Assembly (NCBI GenBank): GCA_009926935.1
Contig: RFNZ01000001.1
Coordinates: forward strand, 124,001-188,000
From: Pseudomonadota bacterium
GTDB taxonomy: Bacteria; Pseudomonadota; Alphaproteobacteria; Micavibrionales; UBA1664
Length of the DNA: 64,000 nucleotides
Reading direction: 5' to 3'
Positions 35,151 to 45,000 of this stretch are shown one piece after another. Every line of letters starts with the position of its first letter. Position 1 is the first letter of the stretch. Under the pieces are notes generated by a model. The model was not told the origin of the DNA. It searched no databases and saw only the letters and a program-made list of their open reading frames with translations. A program made the translations under genes and the position numbers.

Positions 35151-35975
35151 ATGAGCCAGACCATTGCCAAAACACTCGACGGACTGATGCAGGCCGTAAC
35201 CGCGCCGCTTTCAGCCCGGCAGCGCGATAAAACCGTTGCCGCCTTCAGCGAGCGATTGAACGCACGCCAGACCGCTGAGGTTGCCACCAAATACGGCACC
35301 CTGAAATTTCAGGCGCTGCGCAGTGCGTATACCGCAAGCGCCATCGCCCGCTTTTTTGACGATGAGCCCGACTGCCTTGAATGGATTGATACGACCTTGC
35401 AGGCAGGCGACGTGCTTTGGGATATCGGCGCGAATATCGGCCTGTATTCGCTTTATGCCTCACAAAAGCCGGGGCTTAAAATTTTCTCCTTCGAGCCATC
35501 TGCCTTCAACTTTGCGCTACTGGTTGAACACGTAGCCATGAACAAGCGTGATGACGCCGTGAACCCGCTTTGCATCGCGCTATCCGATACCACAGGTATT
35601 TTCCCGCTGCACATGGCGAATCTTTCGGTTGGACGGGCGGGCAACGGCCTCCAGGAAGCACGGACGATGGAAGGCGCGTTCAAGGCCGTATTCAAGCAGA
35701 GCGTGCCCGCGCTGCGCGGTGACGACGCTGTAAAATTGCTCGGTATCCCTGCCCCCACACATATCAAGCTGGATGTAGACGGGATCGAGGGCCTGATACT
35801 GGCTGGCATGCCGGAGGTGCTTTCATGCGTCAAAACCGTGATGGTGGAAGTTGAAGGCGAAAATGAAAAGTTTGCCGCAGAGCGTATTGATGCTCCGCTT
35901 AAGGCTGCGGGCCTTCATGAAGACGTGGCGTTCCGCGCCAAAGGCAACCCCCGTAACAGACTGTTTGTGAGATAA
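35151..35975 (+). CDS. FkbM-family methyltransferase
   Basis: SAM-dependent methyltransferase of 274 residues. The SAM site is [17 protein letters not shown] with the acid in FSFEPS, and [16 protein letters not shown] is the FkbM signature. These enzymes methylate hydroxyls on sugars, lipids or polyketides; no substrate can be named. It is followed 4 bases later by the GTPase gene. Confidence 0.82.
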   Translation: MSQTIAKTLDGLMQAVTAPLSARQRDKTVAAFSERLNARQTAEVATKYGTLKFQALRSAYTASAIARFFDDEPDCLEWIDTTLQAGDVLWDIGANIGLYSLYASQKPGLKIFSFEPSAFNFALLVEHVAMNKRDDAVNPLCIALSDTTGIFPLHMANLSVGRAGNGLQEARTMEGAFKAVFKQSVPALRGDDAVKLLGIPAPTHIKLDVDGIEGLILAGMPEVLSCVKTVMVEVEGENEKFAAERIDAPLKAAGLHEDVAFRAKGNPRNRLFVR

Positions 35976-35979
35976 GACT

Positions 35980-36948
35980 ATGAAACAAATTCCTGTAACC
36001 GTTTTGACTGGCTATTTGGGTGCCGGTAAAACCACCCTTTTGAACCGCATTCTGACCGAACCGCACGGTAAAAAATTTGCTGTCATCATCAACGAGTTTG
36101 GTGCGGTCGGCGTTGATAACGACTTGGTCGTGGGCGTTGATGAAGAAGTGTTCGAGATGAACAACGGCTGTATCTGCTGCACGGTGCGCGGCGACCTTAT
36201 CCGTATCATATCCGGCCTTTTGCGCCGCGGGCTTGATAAATTTGACGGCATCATCGTTGAAACGACGGGCTTGGCTGACCCCGCACCCGTTGCCCAGACC
36301 TTTTTTATGGACGAAGACGTACGCCGCGCCACAAAACTGGATGCCGTTGTAACCGTGGTTGACAGCAAACATATTTTTGAACGCCTGAAGGATAGCCCAG
36401 AGGCCGAAGACCAGATTGCGTTTGCGGATGTTATCATCCTCAACAAGCTGGACCTTGTGACCAAAGAAGAACTGGCGGAAGTGGAAAGCCGCATTCGCAG
36501 CATCAACCCTTATGCTTCCGTCCATACATCGACCAAGAGTCAGGTTGATTTGAATGTGGTGCTGGACCGCGGGGCCTTCGACCTCAACCGCATTCTTTCG
36601 ATCGAGCCGCAGTTTCTGGAAGGCGCGCACAGCCACAACCATGACAGCAGCGTGCAAAGCGTGGCCTTTAGTACGGACCGCGCGGTTATTATGGGGCGGT
36701 TTGAAGAATGGATCGGGCAGACACTCGCGGAACAGGGGCAAAATATTTTGCGCTCGAAGGGCGTGCTCAACATCCGCAACTCGCCCCGCCGCTTCGTGTT
36801 TCAGGCGGTACACATGATTGCGGATTCAGCCCCCGGCAACCCTTGGCGTGAGGATGAAAAGAAAACCAGCAAGCTGGTGTTCATTGGCCGCAATCTGAGC
36901 CGTGACGATCTCAAAAAAGGTTTTGAGAGCTGCCTTGAGGCCGCGTGA
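35980..36948 (+). CDS. G3E-family GTPase (COG0523, metal chaperone)
   Basis: CobW/ZNG-like GTPase, 322 residues. P-loop GYLGAGKTT is at 11-19, the metal-binding C-x-C-C is C64-C66-C67 in [12 protein letters not shown], and LNKLD is the guanine motif near 150. The CobW C-terminal domain ends at about 320. The short insert AHSHNHDS may add metal ligands. Likely a zinc chaperone. It overlaps the WD40 gene by one base (TGATG), a pair often kept together in alphaproteobacteria. Confidence 0.87.
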   Translation: MKQIPVTVLTGYLGAGKTTLLNRILTEPHGKKFAVIINEFGAVGVDNDLVVGVDEEVFEMNNGCICCTVRGDLIRIISGLLRRGLDKFDGIIVETTGLADPAPVAQTFFMDEDVRRATKLDAVVTVVDSKHIFERLKDSPEAEDQIAFADVIILNKLDLVTKEELAEVESRIRSINPYASVHTSTKSQVDLNVVLDRGAFDLNRILSIEPQFLEGAHSHNHDSSVQSVAFSTDRAVIMGRFEEWIGQTLAEQGQNILRSKGVLNIRNSPRRFVFQAVHMIADSAPGNPWREDEKKTSKLVFIGRNLSRDDLKKGFESCLEAA

Positions 36949-37955
36949 TGCTGGAAACAAACGGCAAGCTCAAAGCCCTAGGCTTCAAATTCGATGCGCC
37001 CGTCAACAGCGTAGCTTACACGCGTGACGGGGAGGCTTACGCGCTTGGCCTTGGCAATGGCGCCGTGCATGTGGTGTGCGGAGAAGATCGTAAGACGATT
37101 GCCGTACACAAGGGCGCAGTGCCGTGCCTTAAGGCCCTCGGGCAAGACCGCTTTGCATCGTTGTCCGATGACGGGACGCTAAAAGTTATTGCGAAGGACG
37201 GCACCGTTACGGACATGGCCGATTTCAAAGGCGCGTGGACCGAACGCATGGACACGCATAAAAACGGAAGCCTTGCCGTGGCCGTTGGAAAGAATGTGCA
37301 TCTTTGGACAAAGCCCGATGCCGCCGTGCAGATTTTAGGCCCGCATGACAGTACAGTGAATGATGTTTTTTTTGCACCAGACGGCATGGGCCTTGCCGCC
37401 GCACACCGCGACGGTGTTTCCCTTTGGGCGTGGCAGCATTTCGAGCCACAAAAAATGTTACTGCCGTGGAAGGGCGCGCATCTGGCCGTAACCGTATCGG
37501 CAGACAAGCGTTGGATTGTGAGCGCCATGCAGGAAGGCGCGCTGCATATGTGGAACGTAGCACTCAAGCGCGACTATCAGATGCGCGGCTACTGGAACAA
37601 GCCGACACAGATGGTATGGTCGGCTGATAAAAAGTGGCTTGCGACCAGCGGGGCCGAAGCCGTTATCGTGTGGCCATTTGATAAGGCCGGGCCTGATGGG
37701 CGCGAGGCCTTGCAGCTTGGATGGTCCAACTCGGCGCTTGTCACCGCCCTAGCCTCGCACCCCGAGGCCCCCGTGCTTGCCGCCGGTTTTGGTGACGGTG
37801 CGGTTGTCATGATTGATCTTGTCTCACGCAAGGCTTTTAACGCGACTGCTTCATCCGGACATGCTGTAACCGCCATCGTATTTTCACCCGATGGCGATTC
37901 ATTGGTTGCGGGTACAGAGAACGGTGGCGGCGTACACATACGACTTATGGAATAA
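36948..37955 (+). CDS. WD40-repeat protein
   Basis: A 335-residue protein of about seven WD40 blades, with repeats such as TVNDVFFAPDGMGLAAAHRDGVSLW and VTAIVFSPDGDSLVAGTENGG. It has no signal peptide, so it is cytosolic. Translational coupling to the G3E GTPase suggests that it scaffolds that chaperone with its client. ATG 36948 overlaps the previous stop; the GTG one codon before it is the alternative. Confidence 0.85.
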   Translation: MLETNGKLKALGFKFDAPVNSVAYTRDGEAYALGLGNGAVHVVCGEDRKTIAVHKGAVPCLKALGQDRFASLSDDGTLKVIAKDGTVTDMADFKGAWTERMDTHKNGSLAVAVGKNVHLWTKPDAAVQILGPHDSTVNDVFFAPDGMGLAAAHRDGVSLWAWQHFEPQKMLLPWKGAHLAVTVSADKRWIVSAMQEGALHMWNVALKRDYQMRGYWNKPTQMVWSADKKWLATSGAEAVIVWPFDKAGPDGREALQLGWSNSALVTALASHPEAPVLAAGFGDGAVVMIDLVSRKAFNATASSGHAVTAIVFSPDGDSLVAGTENGGGVHIRLME

Positions 37956-38208
37956 AGACGACCTTATTTTATTCATAATAGTTGGACATAGTGTCACACC
38001 TGTTTTGCCACGATCCTCTCCGGCCCTCTGATTCCTGCCAATCAATCCATTGAAGCAATTGTACTAAATCGGTCTTGTACGCATTGTTGCTTTGACAACT
38101 TCGCAATTGCAGCAAAGACTTCACAAACATGAGCTGTCTCATGGTTTCCATTACAATTCGAAGGTTACACGCAACCTTTCATCGCCTTCACAAAGGGAGA
38201 CCCCGCCC

Positions 38209-39276
38209 ATGATGCCCCGTGTCATAGAACGCCTGATTCATAAAATCGAAGACGACGTTAAACGCTTCTCAAGAGACAACGAGGTTATCGCCAGCCAAAC
38301 CAACATGCTGGCACTCAATGCGACGATCGAGGCCGCACGATCAGGCGAAGCTGGCCGTGGATTTATCGTGGTTGCCAATGAAGTGAAGAGCCTTGCCAAA
38401 CAGGCCAAAGAAAACTCGGAAAAATTCAAATCACTGGTCATCAACCGCATCCAGTACGGCATCAACATCACCGAGCGCATGGTGCAGCAGGTTGAAGGCG
38501 GGCGCCTCACCGATATGTCGCAGACGCTTGTGCAGATCATCGTGCGTAACCTTTACGAGCGCACAGCCGACTGCCGCTGGTGGGCTACCGATGAGGCTTT
38601 CTGGAAGGCGCTTGAAAACCCAACACAGGAAATGCGTGATTTTGCGACCAAACGCCTTGGCGTTATCAATAAGTTTTATACCGTCTATATGAATTTGATT
38701 CTGGCTGATACCGAAGGGAATGTCATCGCCACATCCCGCCCCGATATCTACCCGAGCGCCATGACCGCTAACGTTAAGCGCGAACGTTGGTTTTACGAAG
38801 CCATGCGCAGCGCCAGCGGCGCTGACTATATTGTTGATGACATCCACAACTCGCCCATCCATAACGGCAACCCGACCGCCGTGTATTCAGCCGCCGTGCG
38901 TCGTGGCGGCGAATTGCAGGGCGAAGCGCTTGGAGTCCTTGGCGTGTATTTCGATTGGGGTCCGCAATCACGCAGTATTTGCAACAACGAGCCGACACTG
39001 ACCGACGAAGAAAAAACGCGGACCCGGGTTTTGCTGCTTGATGGAAATCTGCGCATCATTCAGGCATCGGACGGCGTGGGCATCTACACGCAATTTGAGC
39101 TTGAAACGGGCGGGCAGCAGCGTGGCACCTATTACGATAGCAACGGCAATATCGTGTCGTTCGCAAAAACCATCGGATACGAAGAATATGACGGCCTTGG
39201 ATGGTACGGGGTCGTTATCCAGAAACCCATCAGCCGCGATGAAATTGAACGCAGACTTGCGGATGACGGAATTTAG
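38209..39276 (+). CDS. Cytosolic MCP-like protein with C-terminal PDC/Cache sensor
   Basis: A 355-residue protein with reversed chemoreceptor order. Residues 31-66 ([20 protein letters not shown], then [16 protein letters not shown]) are the highly conserved hairpin tip that contacts CheA and CheW. From about 120 a PDC/Cache-like sensor follows ([22 protein letters not shown], then [10 protein letters not shown] and a second alpha/beta part). No membrane helix is seen. The ATG at 38209 has AGGGAGA 8 bases upstream. A hairpin (AAGGTT/AACCTT, 38161-38178) lies in the leader. It ends 31 bases before amtB, so it may sense nitrogen status. Confidence 0.78.
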   Translation: MMPRVIERLIHKIEDDVKRFSRDNEVIASQTNMLALNATIEAARSGEAGRGFIVVANEVKSLAKQAKENSEKFKSLVINRIQYGINITERMVQQVEGGRLTDMSQTLVQIIVRNLYERTADCRWWATDEAFWKALENPTQEMRDFATKRLGVINKFYTVYMNLILADTEGNVIATSRPDIYPSAMTANVKRERWFYEAMRSASGADYIVDDIHNSPIHNGNPTAVYSAAVRRGGELQGEALGVLGVYFDWGPQSRSICNNEPTLTDEEKTRTRVLLLDGNLRIIQASDGVGIYTQFELETGGQQRGTYYDSNGNIVSFAKTIGYEEYDGLGWYGVVIQKPISRDEIERRLADDGI

Positions 39277-39307
39277 CAACCACCAGAAAAAATAAGACAA
39301 GGAGAGT

Positions 39308-40672
39308 ATGATGTTTGAAAGTTTGAATCGAATTCTGTTGCGGGCAATGGTGCCCGTGATGTGCCTTGCGCCCGTCGCGGCTATGGCACAGGAAGCTGCG
39401 GCACCCGCCGCTGCGCCCGTAGTAGCCGCCATTGATAAGGGTGATACGGCCTGGATGCTTGTTTCATCATTGCTTGTTTTGATGATGACGCTCCCCGGCC
39501 TCGCCCTTTTCTACGGCGGTCTCGTGCGCAAGGACAACGTTCTGGCAACGCTCATGCAAACGCTGGCTGTTGCCTGCATCATCTCGCTTATCTGGCCAAT
39601 CATCGGCTACACCATGGTTTTTACCGAAGGTAACGGCTGGGCCGGTGGCCTTTCCAAGATGTTCATGAAGGGCGTTGGCGTTGACTCGCTGACCGGTACC
39701 ATCCCTGAAAACGTCTTCATGCTTTTCCAGATGAAATTCGCCATCATCACCTGCGCGATTATCTTTGGATCGGTTGCTGACCGCATCAAGTTCTCGGCCG
39801 TGATCGTGTTCTCGGTTATGTGGTGCGTGCTTGTGTATGCGCCGATCGCCCACTGGGTGTGGGGACCTGGCGGTTTCCTTGGCGGTATAGGCCGCGAGGG
39901 TTACAACGGCCTTTTGGGTTTCGGTACGGCGCTTGATTTTGCGGGCGGTACCGTTGTGCATATCAGCTCTGGCGTTGCGGGCCTTGTTGCCGCACTTGTT
40001 CTGGGCAAAAGCGTTCAGGTTAGCCAAGCCAGCTCCAACAACCTTATCCTGTCTGTCCTTGGCGCCAGCTTGCTGTGGGTTGGCTGGTTCGGGTTTAATG
40101 CCGGTTCAACGCTCGCAGCCAACGGCCTTGCCGGTATGGCATTCCTTGTTACCAACACGGCAGCCGCCACGGCTGGCCTTGCCTGGGTGATGCTGGAGTG
40201 GATGGTAAAAGGCAAGCCTTCGGTTGTCGGTGCCCTTTCCGGCTTTGTTGCCGGCCTTGTTGCCATTACCCCTGCTTCGGGTTTTGTCGATTTCGGCGCT
40301 TCCATAATGATTGGTATTGCGGCAGCTGTTTTCTGCTTCTTTGCCGTTGCGTTCCTCAAAGAGAAACTCGGCTATGACGACAGCCTTGATGCCTTTGGCA
40401 TTCACGGAGTTGGCGGTATTGTCGGCGCTATTCTTACGGGTGTCTTTGCATCTGTTGCGGTTGGCGGGCGTGCCGGCCTTCTTGAAGGCAATGCAGACCA
40501 GGTGATTGCCCAGCTGCTGAGCGTTGTTGTTACGGTTGGATACTCAGCCTTTATGACCTTCGTGATCCTTATGGTTCTTAAGGTTACGATTGGCATCCGC
40601 GTTGACGAGCATACCGAGCGTAGCGGCCTTGATATGGCCCTGCACGGTGAGAAAGTTCACGTTTACAACTAA
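39308..40672 (+). CDS. amtB: Ammonium transporter
   Basis: Amt/Rh-family channel of 454 residues. An N-terminal signal peptide (ending AMAQ) is followed by 11 membrane helices; DTAWMLVSSLLVLMMTLPGLALFYGG is the characteristic first helix and FGIHGVGGIVGAILTGVFA carries a pore histidine of the twin-His pair. AAGGAGAG precedes the start. GlnK, the usual partner, is not adjacent; the MCP-like gene takes its place. Confidence 0.95.
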   Translation: MMFESLNRILLRAMVPVMCLAPVAAMAQEAAAPAAAPVVAAIDKGDTAWMLVSSLLVLMMTLPGLALFYGGLVRKDNVLATLMQTLAVACIISLIWPIIGYTMVFTEGNGWAGGLSKMFMKGVGVDSLTGTIPENVFMLFQMKFAIITCAIIFGSVADRIKFSAVIVFSVMWCVLVYAPIAHWVWGPGGFLGGIGREGYNGLLGFGTALDFAGGTVVHISSGVAGLVAALVLGKSVQVSQASSNNLILSVLGASLLWVGWFGFNAGSTLAANGLAGMAFLVTNTAAATAGLAWVMLEWMVKGKPSVVGALSGFVAGLVAITPASGFVDFGASIMIGIAAAVFCFFAVAFLKEKLGYDDSLDAFGIHGVGGIVGAILTGVFASVAVGGRAGLLEGNADQVIAQLLSVVVTVGYSAFMTFVILMVLKVTIGIRVDEHTERSGLDMALHGEKVHVYN

Positions 40673-40690
40673 TAAAATCCACTGATAAGA

Positions 40691-40720
40691 GAGGCCCCCT
40701 TAAAACGGGGCCTTTTTTAT
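40691..40720 (+). terminator. Terminator after amtB (bidirectional)
   Basis: AGGCCCC pairs with GGGGCCT around a short loop, followed by TTTTTAT. It ends within the last codons of the convergent methyltransferase gene, so it probably serves amtB. Confidence 0.82.
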
Positions 40721-41991
40721 TTGCGGCTAAAAGACGCCACGATTTCGACGTGGTGCGACCATGTGAACTGATCGATGACGCGCATGGTTTCCAGCCTATA
40801 ATTACCATCGCAGAGGATACGGGCATCACGCGCAAAGGTAGCCGGATTACAGGACACACCGATCAACAATGGAACGTTGCCCGTGGCCAGAGCCTGCGCC
40901 TGCTCGCGAGCTCCCGCACGGGGAGGATCGAACACAATGGCATCGTAGCGATTGGCCTCGTCACGGCGCAGCGGGTTGCGGAACAAATCCCGCTTGAATG
41001 CCTTTAAGGGCAAAGCGCCTTTCGCCTTCACGAGCGCTTTTATGGCCGGATCAACGCTTTCATAGGCATCGACAGAGCCTCTTGCCAGCATGGGCCCCGA
41101 AAACGTACCGCATCCTGAAAACAAATCGGCGTAATGGCCTTTTTTATTTGGCATCAGCGCCATGACGGAATCAGACAGCGCTTTTTCACCTTCAAGGGTC
41201 GGCTGCAAAAAAGCCGCCGGTGGCAGCCCTACACGCAGCTCCCCAAAGGTTGCTGTCGGCTTTTGGTTTTCGATCAGTATCTCAATATCCTCGCGCTCAT
41301 GCATGCGCCACCCGATGCGGGCGATACGGGCTTTGCGCGCGATGTCCGCCACAGCCTCGCGGGTGCGCATATCCGGCTCGCCTTTAACGCCAAGCGGGCC
41401 TGTAAAGACCACATCGTAAGCACCGCCGACATACTGGATAAAGACATCAAGTCCACGTTTTTCCTGCATGATATCTACCAGAAAGGGCTTGAGTGTATCC
41501 CGCATCTTTATGATTTCCGGCATGACAACGAGGCATGACTCGATATCCGTGATCTCCTTGGAGCGGCGTTTGTAATACCCCATCACCACCTTATCGCGCA
41601 CGCGCTTGACTGCGAATGTTGCGCGCCGGCGCGTGCCACCACCTATGAATACAGGTTCATCCCACCGGCGTGCATGAAGATTGAGTTTTTTGAGTGCGCC
41701 CTCTACAACACCGAGTTTCCAGTTCCGGTAAAAATCGGCTTTTGCATGCTGGAGCGTGCAGCCGCCGCACTGATCGTAATACTTGCAAGGCGGCTGGATG
41801 CGGTGCTGCGAGGGGGCGATGATATCCGTGACCTCGCCTCTGATGATATCGTCTTCACCGCGCCATGTTTTAGCGCGCACGCGGTCTCCCGGAAGGCCGC
41901 CCTCAATGTAGACGCGCCCGCGCTGGCCTTTGCCGATGCCATCGCCTTTCGGGCCGAGATATTCGATTGTAACTTCGGATGTAGATGCCAT
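40717..41991 (-). CDS. TrmA/RumA-family rRNA (uracil-5)-methyltransferase
   Basis: SAM-dependent enzyme of the RlmD/RlmCD group, 424 residues. It has an N-terminal TRAM domain (1-60), a 4Fe-4S site (C69, C75, C78 in PCKYYDQCGGC plus C in IESCLVV near 152), SAM motif YADLFSGCGTFSGPML and the catalytic cysteine in GVSCNPATFARD near 379. It probably methylates uridine in 23S rRNA. It follows the giant gene after 58 bases. Confidence 0.88.
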   Translation of the reverse strand: MASTSEVTIEYLGPKGDGIGKGQRGRVYIEGGLPGDRVRAKTWRGEDDIIRGEVTDIIAPSQHRIQPPCKYYDQCGGCTLQHAKADFYRNWKLGVVEGALKKLNLHARRWDEPVFIGGGTRRRATFAVKRVRDKVVMGYYKRRSKEITDIESCLVVMPEIIKMRDTLKPFLVDIMQEKRGLDVFIQYVGGAYDVVFTGPLGVKGEPDMRTREAVADIARKARIARIGWRMHEREDIEILIENQKPTATFGELRVGLPPAAFLQPTLEGEKALSDSVMALMPNKKGHYADLFSGCGTFSGPMLARGSVDAYESVDPAIKALVKAKGALPLKAFKRDLFRNPLRRDEANRYDAIVFDPPRAGAREQAQALATGNVPLLIGVSCNPATFARDARILCDGNYRLETMRVIDQFTWSHHVEIVASFSRK

Positions 41992-42049
41992 AGACGCCTG
42001 TTTAGCGTTGTTTCAGGTGCCTAGAAAGCTTTTTTGTAAAAGCCAACTA

Positions 42050-45000
42050 CTAGGCGCCGCCCGAAAGCCCTCTTGGCTTAGAAATCTGCCCAAGCTTGAC
42101 CTCATTACCACGACGCAACGCCCCGGGCAGAGAGTGTACCTTAATGCTTATGCCCGAACGACTGCCCGAGAACAGTTTCATGGCGGTTGCTCCCCAGCTT
42201 GACATCAGCATGCCTGCCACAGCACCACCTGTTTGACCCATTCCTGATTTTGCACCGCGCAGGATATCCGGATCCGTAACGCCGGCTTGAAACGCCGTCA
42301 TGAAGGCCTGCATCCGATCATCAGGCGATAGTTCGCGCGCAAAATCGTTTCTAGCAAGCATGCCCCGCAAAGTTGCTGCAAAATAATTGCCGCCGGGCGT
42401 GATTTTTAATTCTTCTATCTGATCGACATCATCAGAAATTGCGTCGTTTAGCCCGCTCAAGAGAGCCTTTTGAGGATCGCTTTCACCCGAGAATGATTTT
42501 ATGACGGCTTCGCCCATCCTTGCTTTTTGATCAGCTGTTGGTTGCTCAAGATTTACGGCACCGAGATCGTATATGGATACGATAAAATCACCGGCCTTAA
42601 GTTTGACCGATCCTAGATCGATATTTTCACGTACTTCATACACGTGGAAATTTTCTCCATGACGATCGTCATCAGAGTGTGATCCATGCAATTTTAGTAT
42701 GTTTTCTGCCGTGTCTGCGGCAGCTGATACGATTTTAACGGATGCGCCATTAGCCCCAGCCTCTTTCTGGGTATCGACCCACCTATTAAAGCCCATGCCT
42801 GGTGCGATCGCGGCCATTTTGAATGCCAGCACGTCTTCTTCATCGCCGACTTTAACCGTTTTTGTATAGTGACCGAGCCAGTCGACCGTAGTGAATGCCA
42901 CTTTACGACCATCCACCTCTATGACCATACCGTCATAACGCTCCTCCATCATGTCGGACTGATTTTTGCCGGTATCATAATTGACTTCAATATCAACCAT
43001 GCCCAGCGCTTGCCCCATTGAGCTCACGATGCCTTTAATAGCGCTTGGTGTAACTGGTTTTCCTTTATCGGCACGCCTTGCGATGAACCGATTGACCGAA
43101 CGGAAGAAGTGACCAAATTCATTTTTAGCATGTGTTGCCACGTGCGATCGAAGATGCGTAAAGGCAACATCATCAATGCCATTGATTTGCTTTTTGAGCT
43201 GCACGCGCGTTGTCACCTGATACGACCCTGCCCCCATGCCGCGACCAATATGCCTGACCTGCCTTTGCGTCACAGGCGTATCGTCATTTGCTGTCGTCTT
43301 TGGTATGACCTCAGACAGGCGGTCAATACGCTGCTTACGTGTGGGAGGAGAGAATTCGCCTTTTACGTTCCCCATACCACGGCGCATTTCATCTGGCAGG
43401 TTTGGAAAACTATGCACAGCCTGAGCCATTTTAGCGCCCGCAGGCCCAAGGTTGGACAACACGGTTGCCAGTGCCTGCCCAATACGGTCGAGAGATCTCT
43501 CTGAATTTTCACCCATTGACTTGCTGCTGACCAATGCCGCTGAGAGAAGAAGACGTTTTTCCGAGATCAGCGCCTCATCCATATAGGAATAGATTAAGTC
43601 GCGAGCGATATCGACATACTCGTTATACTCTGAGTCTTTTCGTACGTGGCCGCGCTGGATGTTGAATTCGTATTCAAATGGAAGAAGAGAATCGATGCAG
43701 CGCTGCATGAGCTCGTTGAACGGCGGATTCCTTTTAACATGGCGGATGCGGTTTTTGTCCGGAAATGCCAGTTGGCTGATGTAATATGTGCGCACCATGA
43801 CGGACGATTGCCAAAAATTCTCATGTGCTGAGGACAGCATTGCCGCAAGTCTTTTGCGGTCTTCAGGCAAACTCAGGTTCAGTTTGGTTTTACTGATCCC
43901 GTAATACAACTCGATGGCATCAAAATTTTCATCGCGCTTAAAGGGGTTATTATCATGCTTGCTGTTATAAACTTCAGCCTGCTCCTGTCTTAGGCGAATG
44001 GCATCAATGTATTTTTCTAGAGATTCATCCGTTAGGTCACCCCTCAGGAAGTCCAGTGTTTCGCCTCTCAGGTTTTCATCTTTGACGAGAGAATCCATAT
44101 GAAACCCGGCCAGACTCAAAATATCCGCTTCAGAGAGATCTTTTAACGCGCGTTCACGCAAATTTTGAACAACTGCATCTGTCGCTGTTTTTTGTGTTTC
44201 CAGCTCCTCCATCATTGCTTCTGTTATCTCAAGCAGCAGCGCGGATGAAGAACCAAGATTTTTGATCAGGTGATTACCTACTTCGAGAACATTTTCAACA
44301 TAGGCTTCGTGCTGCGGTTCAAGCTTTAAGCTTGCGAACGCAGACATAGGGTCTATGCCGTGTTCGTGCTTTACCGATTCAGCCCATGCCTTGATCAGGC
44401 TTTTTCTTAATTTTGGATCGTGCACTGTCGTTCCAAACAAAATTCTTTCGGTAAATCTTCTGACGTCTTGATAGTTTCCAGGAGCAGATGTCAATTTTTC
44501 TAGCGCGACTGAAACGAGCTTGTTATAACCACCCTTGCGGTCATCACCCCACATGATATCCGGGTAGTACTGGAAGACCGAGGAACGGCCCATGAAAACG
44601 TATGTATCGGCCAAAACATCAGGATCGTGATCAGGTTGTGCAAAATCATGATTTGCGCGGATACGCACCTGATGCTTCAGTTTTTCCTGAATTTCTTCTT
44701 TGAAATCTTTATTACTAATCGCGTACTCGCCTGAGTAACGTGCGTCTATCGTTGCCAGCTCATGAACCAGGCGCAGCGTTTCGTTTGAAAGTATGACATC
44801 GGGGTTTCTTTTTAAGAAATTGTATGCCTCAAATTTTGCATGCGTGAACATAAAGGAGCTTTTCCAGTTCTTACTTGCCCTGAAATAGCTTTTATCTTCA
44901 TCATTTTCGTCACCAAGCGCGTTGACCAAAAAAGACGGCACTATATGTTTCAACTTGTTGAGACGCTTTCCGAGATCCGCCTCATCGCGGGCGTATCCAT

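Noticed and set aside
35899..36813. 304-codon minus-strand frame opposite the G3E GTPase
   Set aside because: Shadow frame; the + strand shows all GTPase motifs.
39277..39307. glnK between the MCP-like gene and amtB
   Set aside because: Only 31 bases, enough for a ribosome-binding site but not for a gene.
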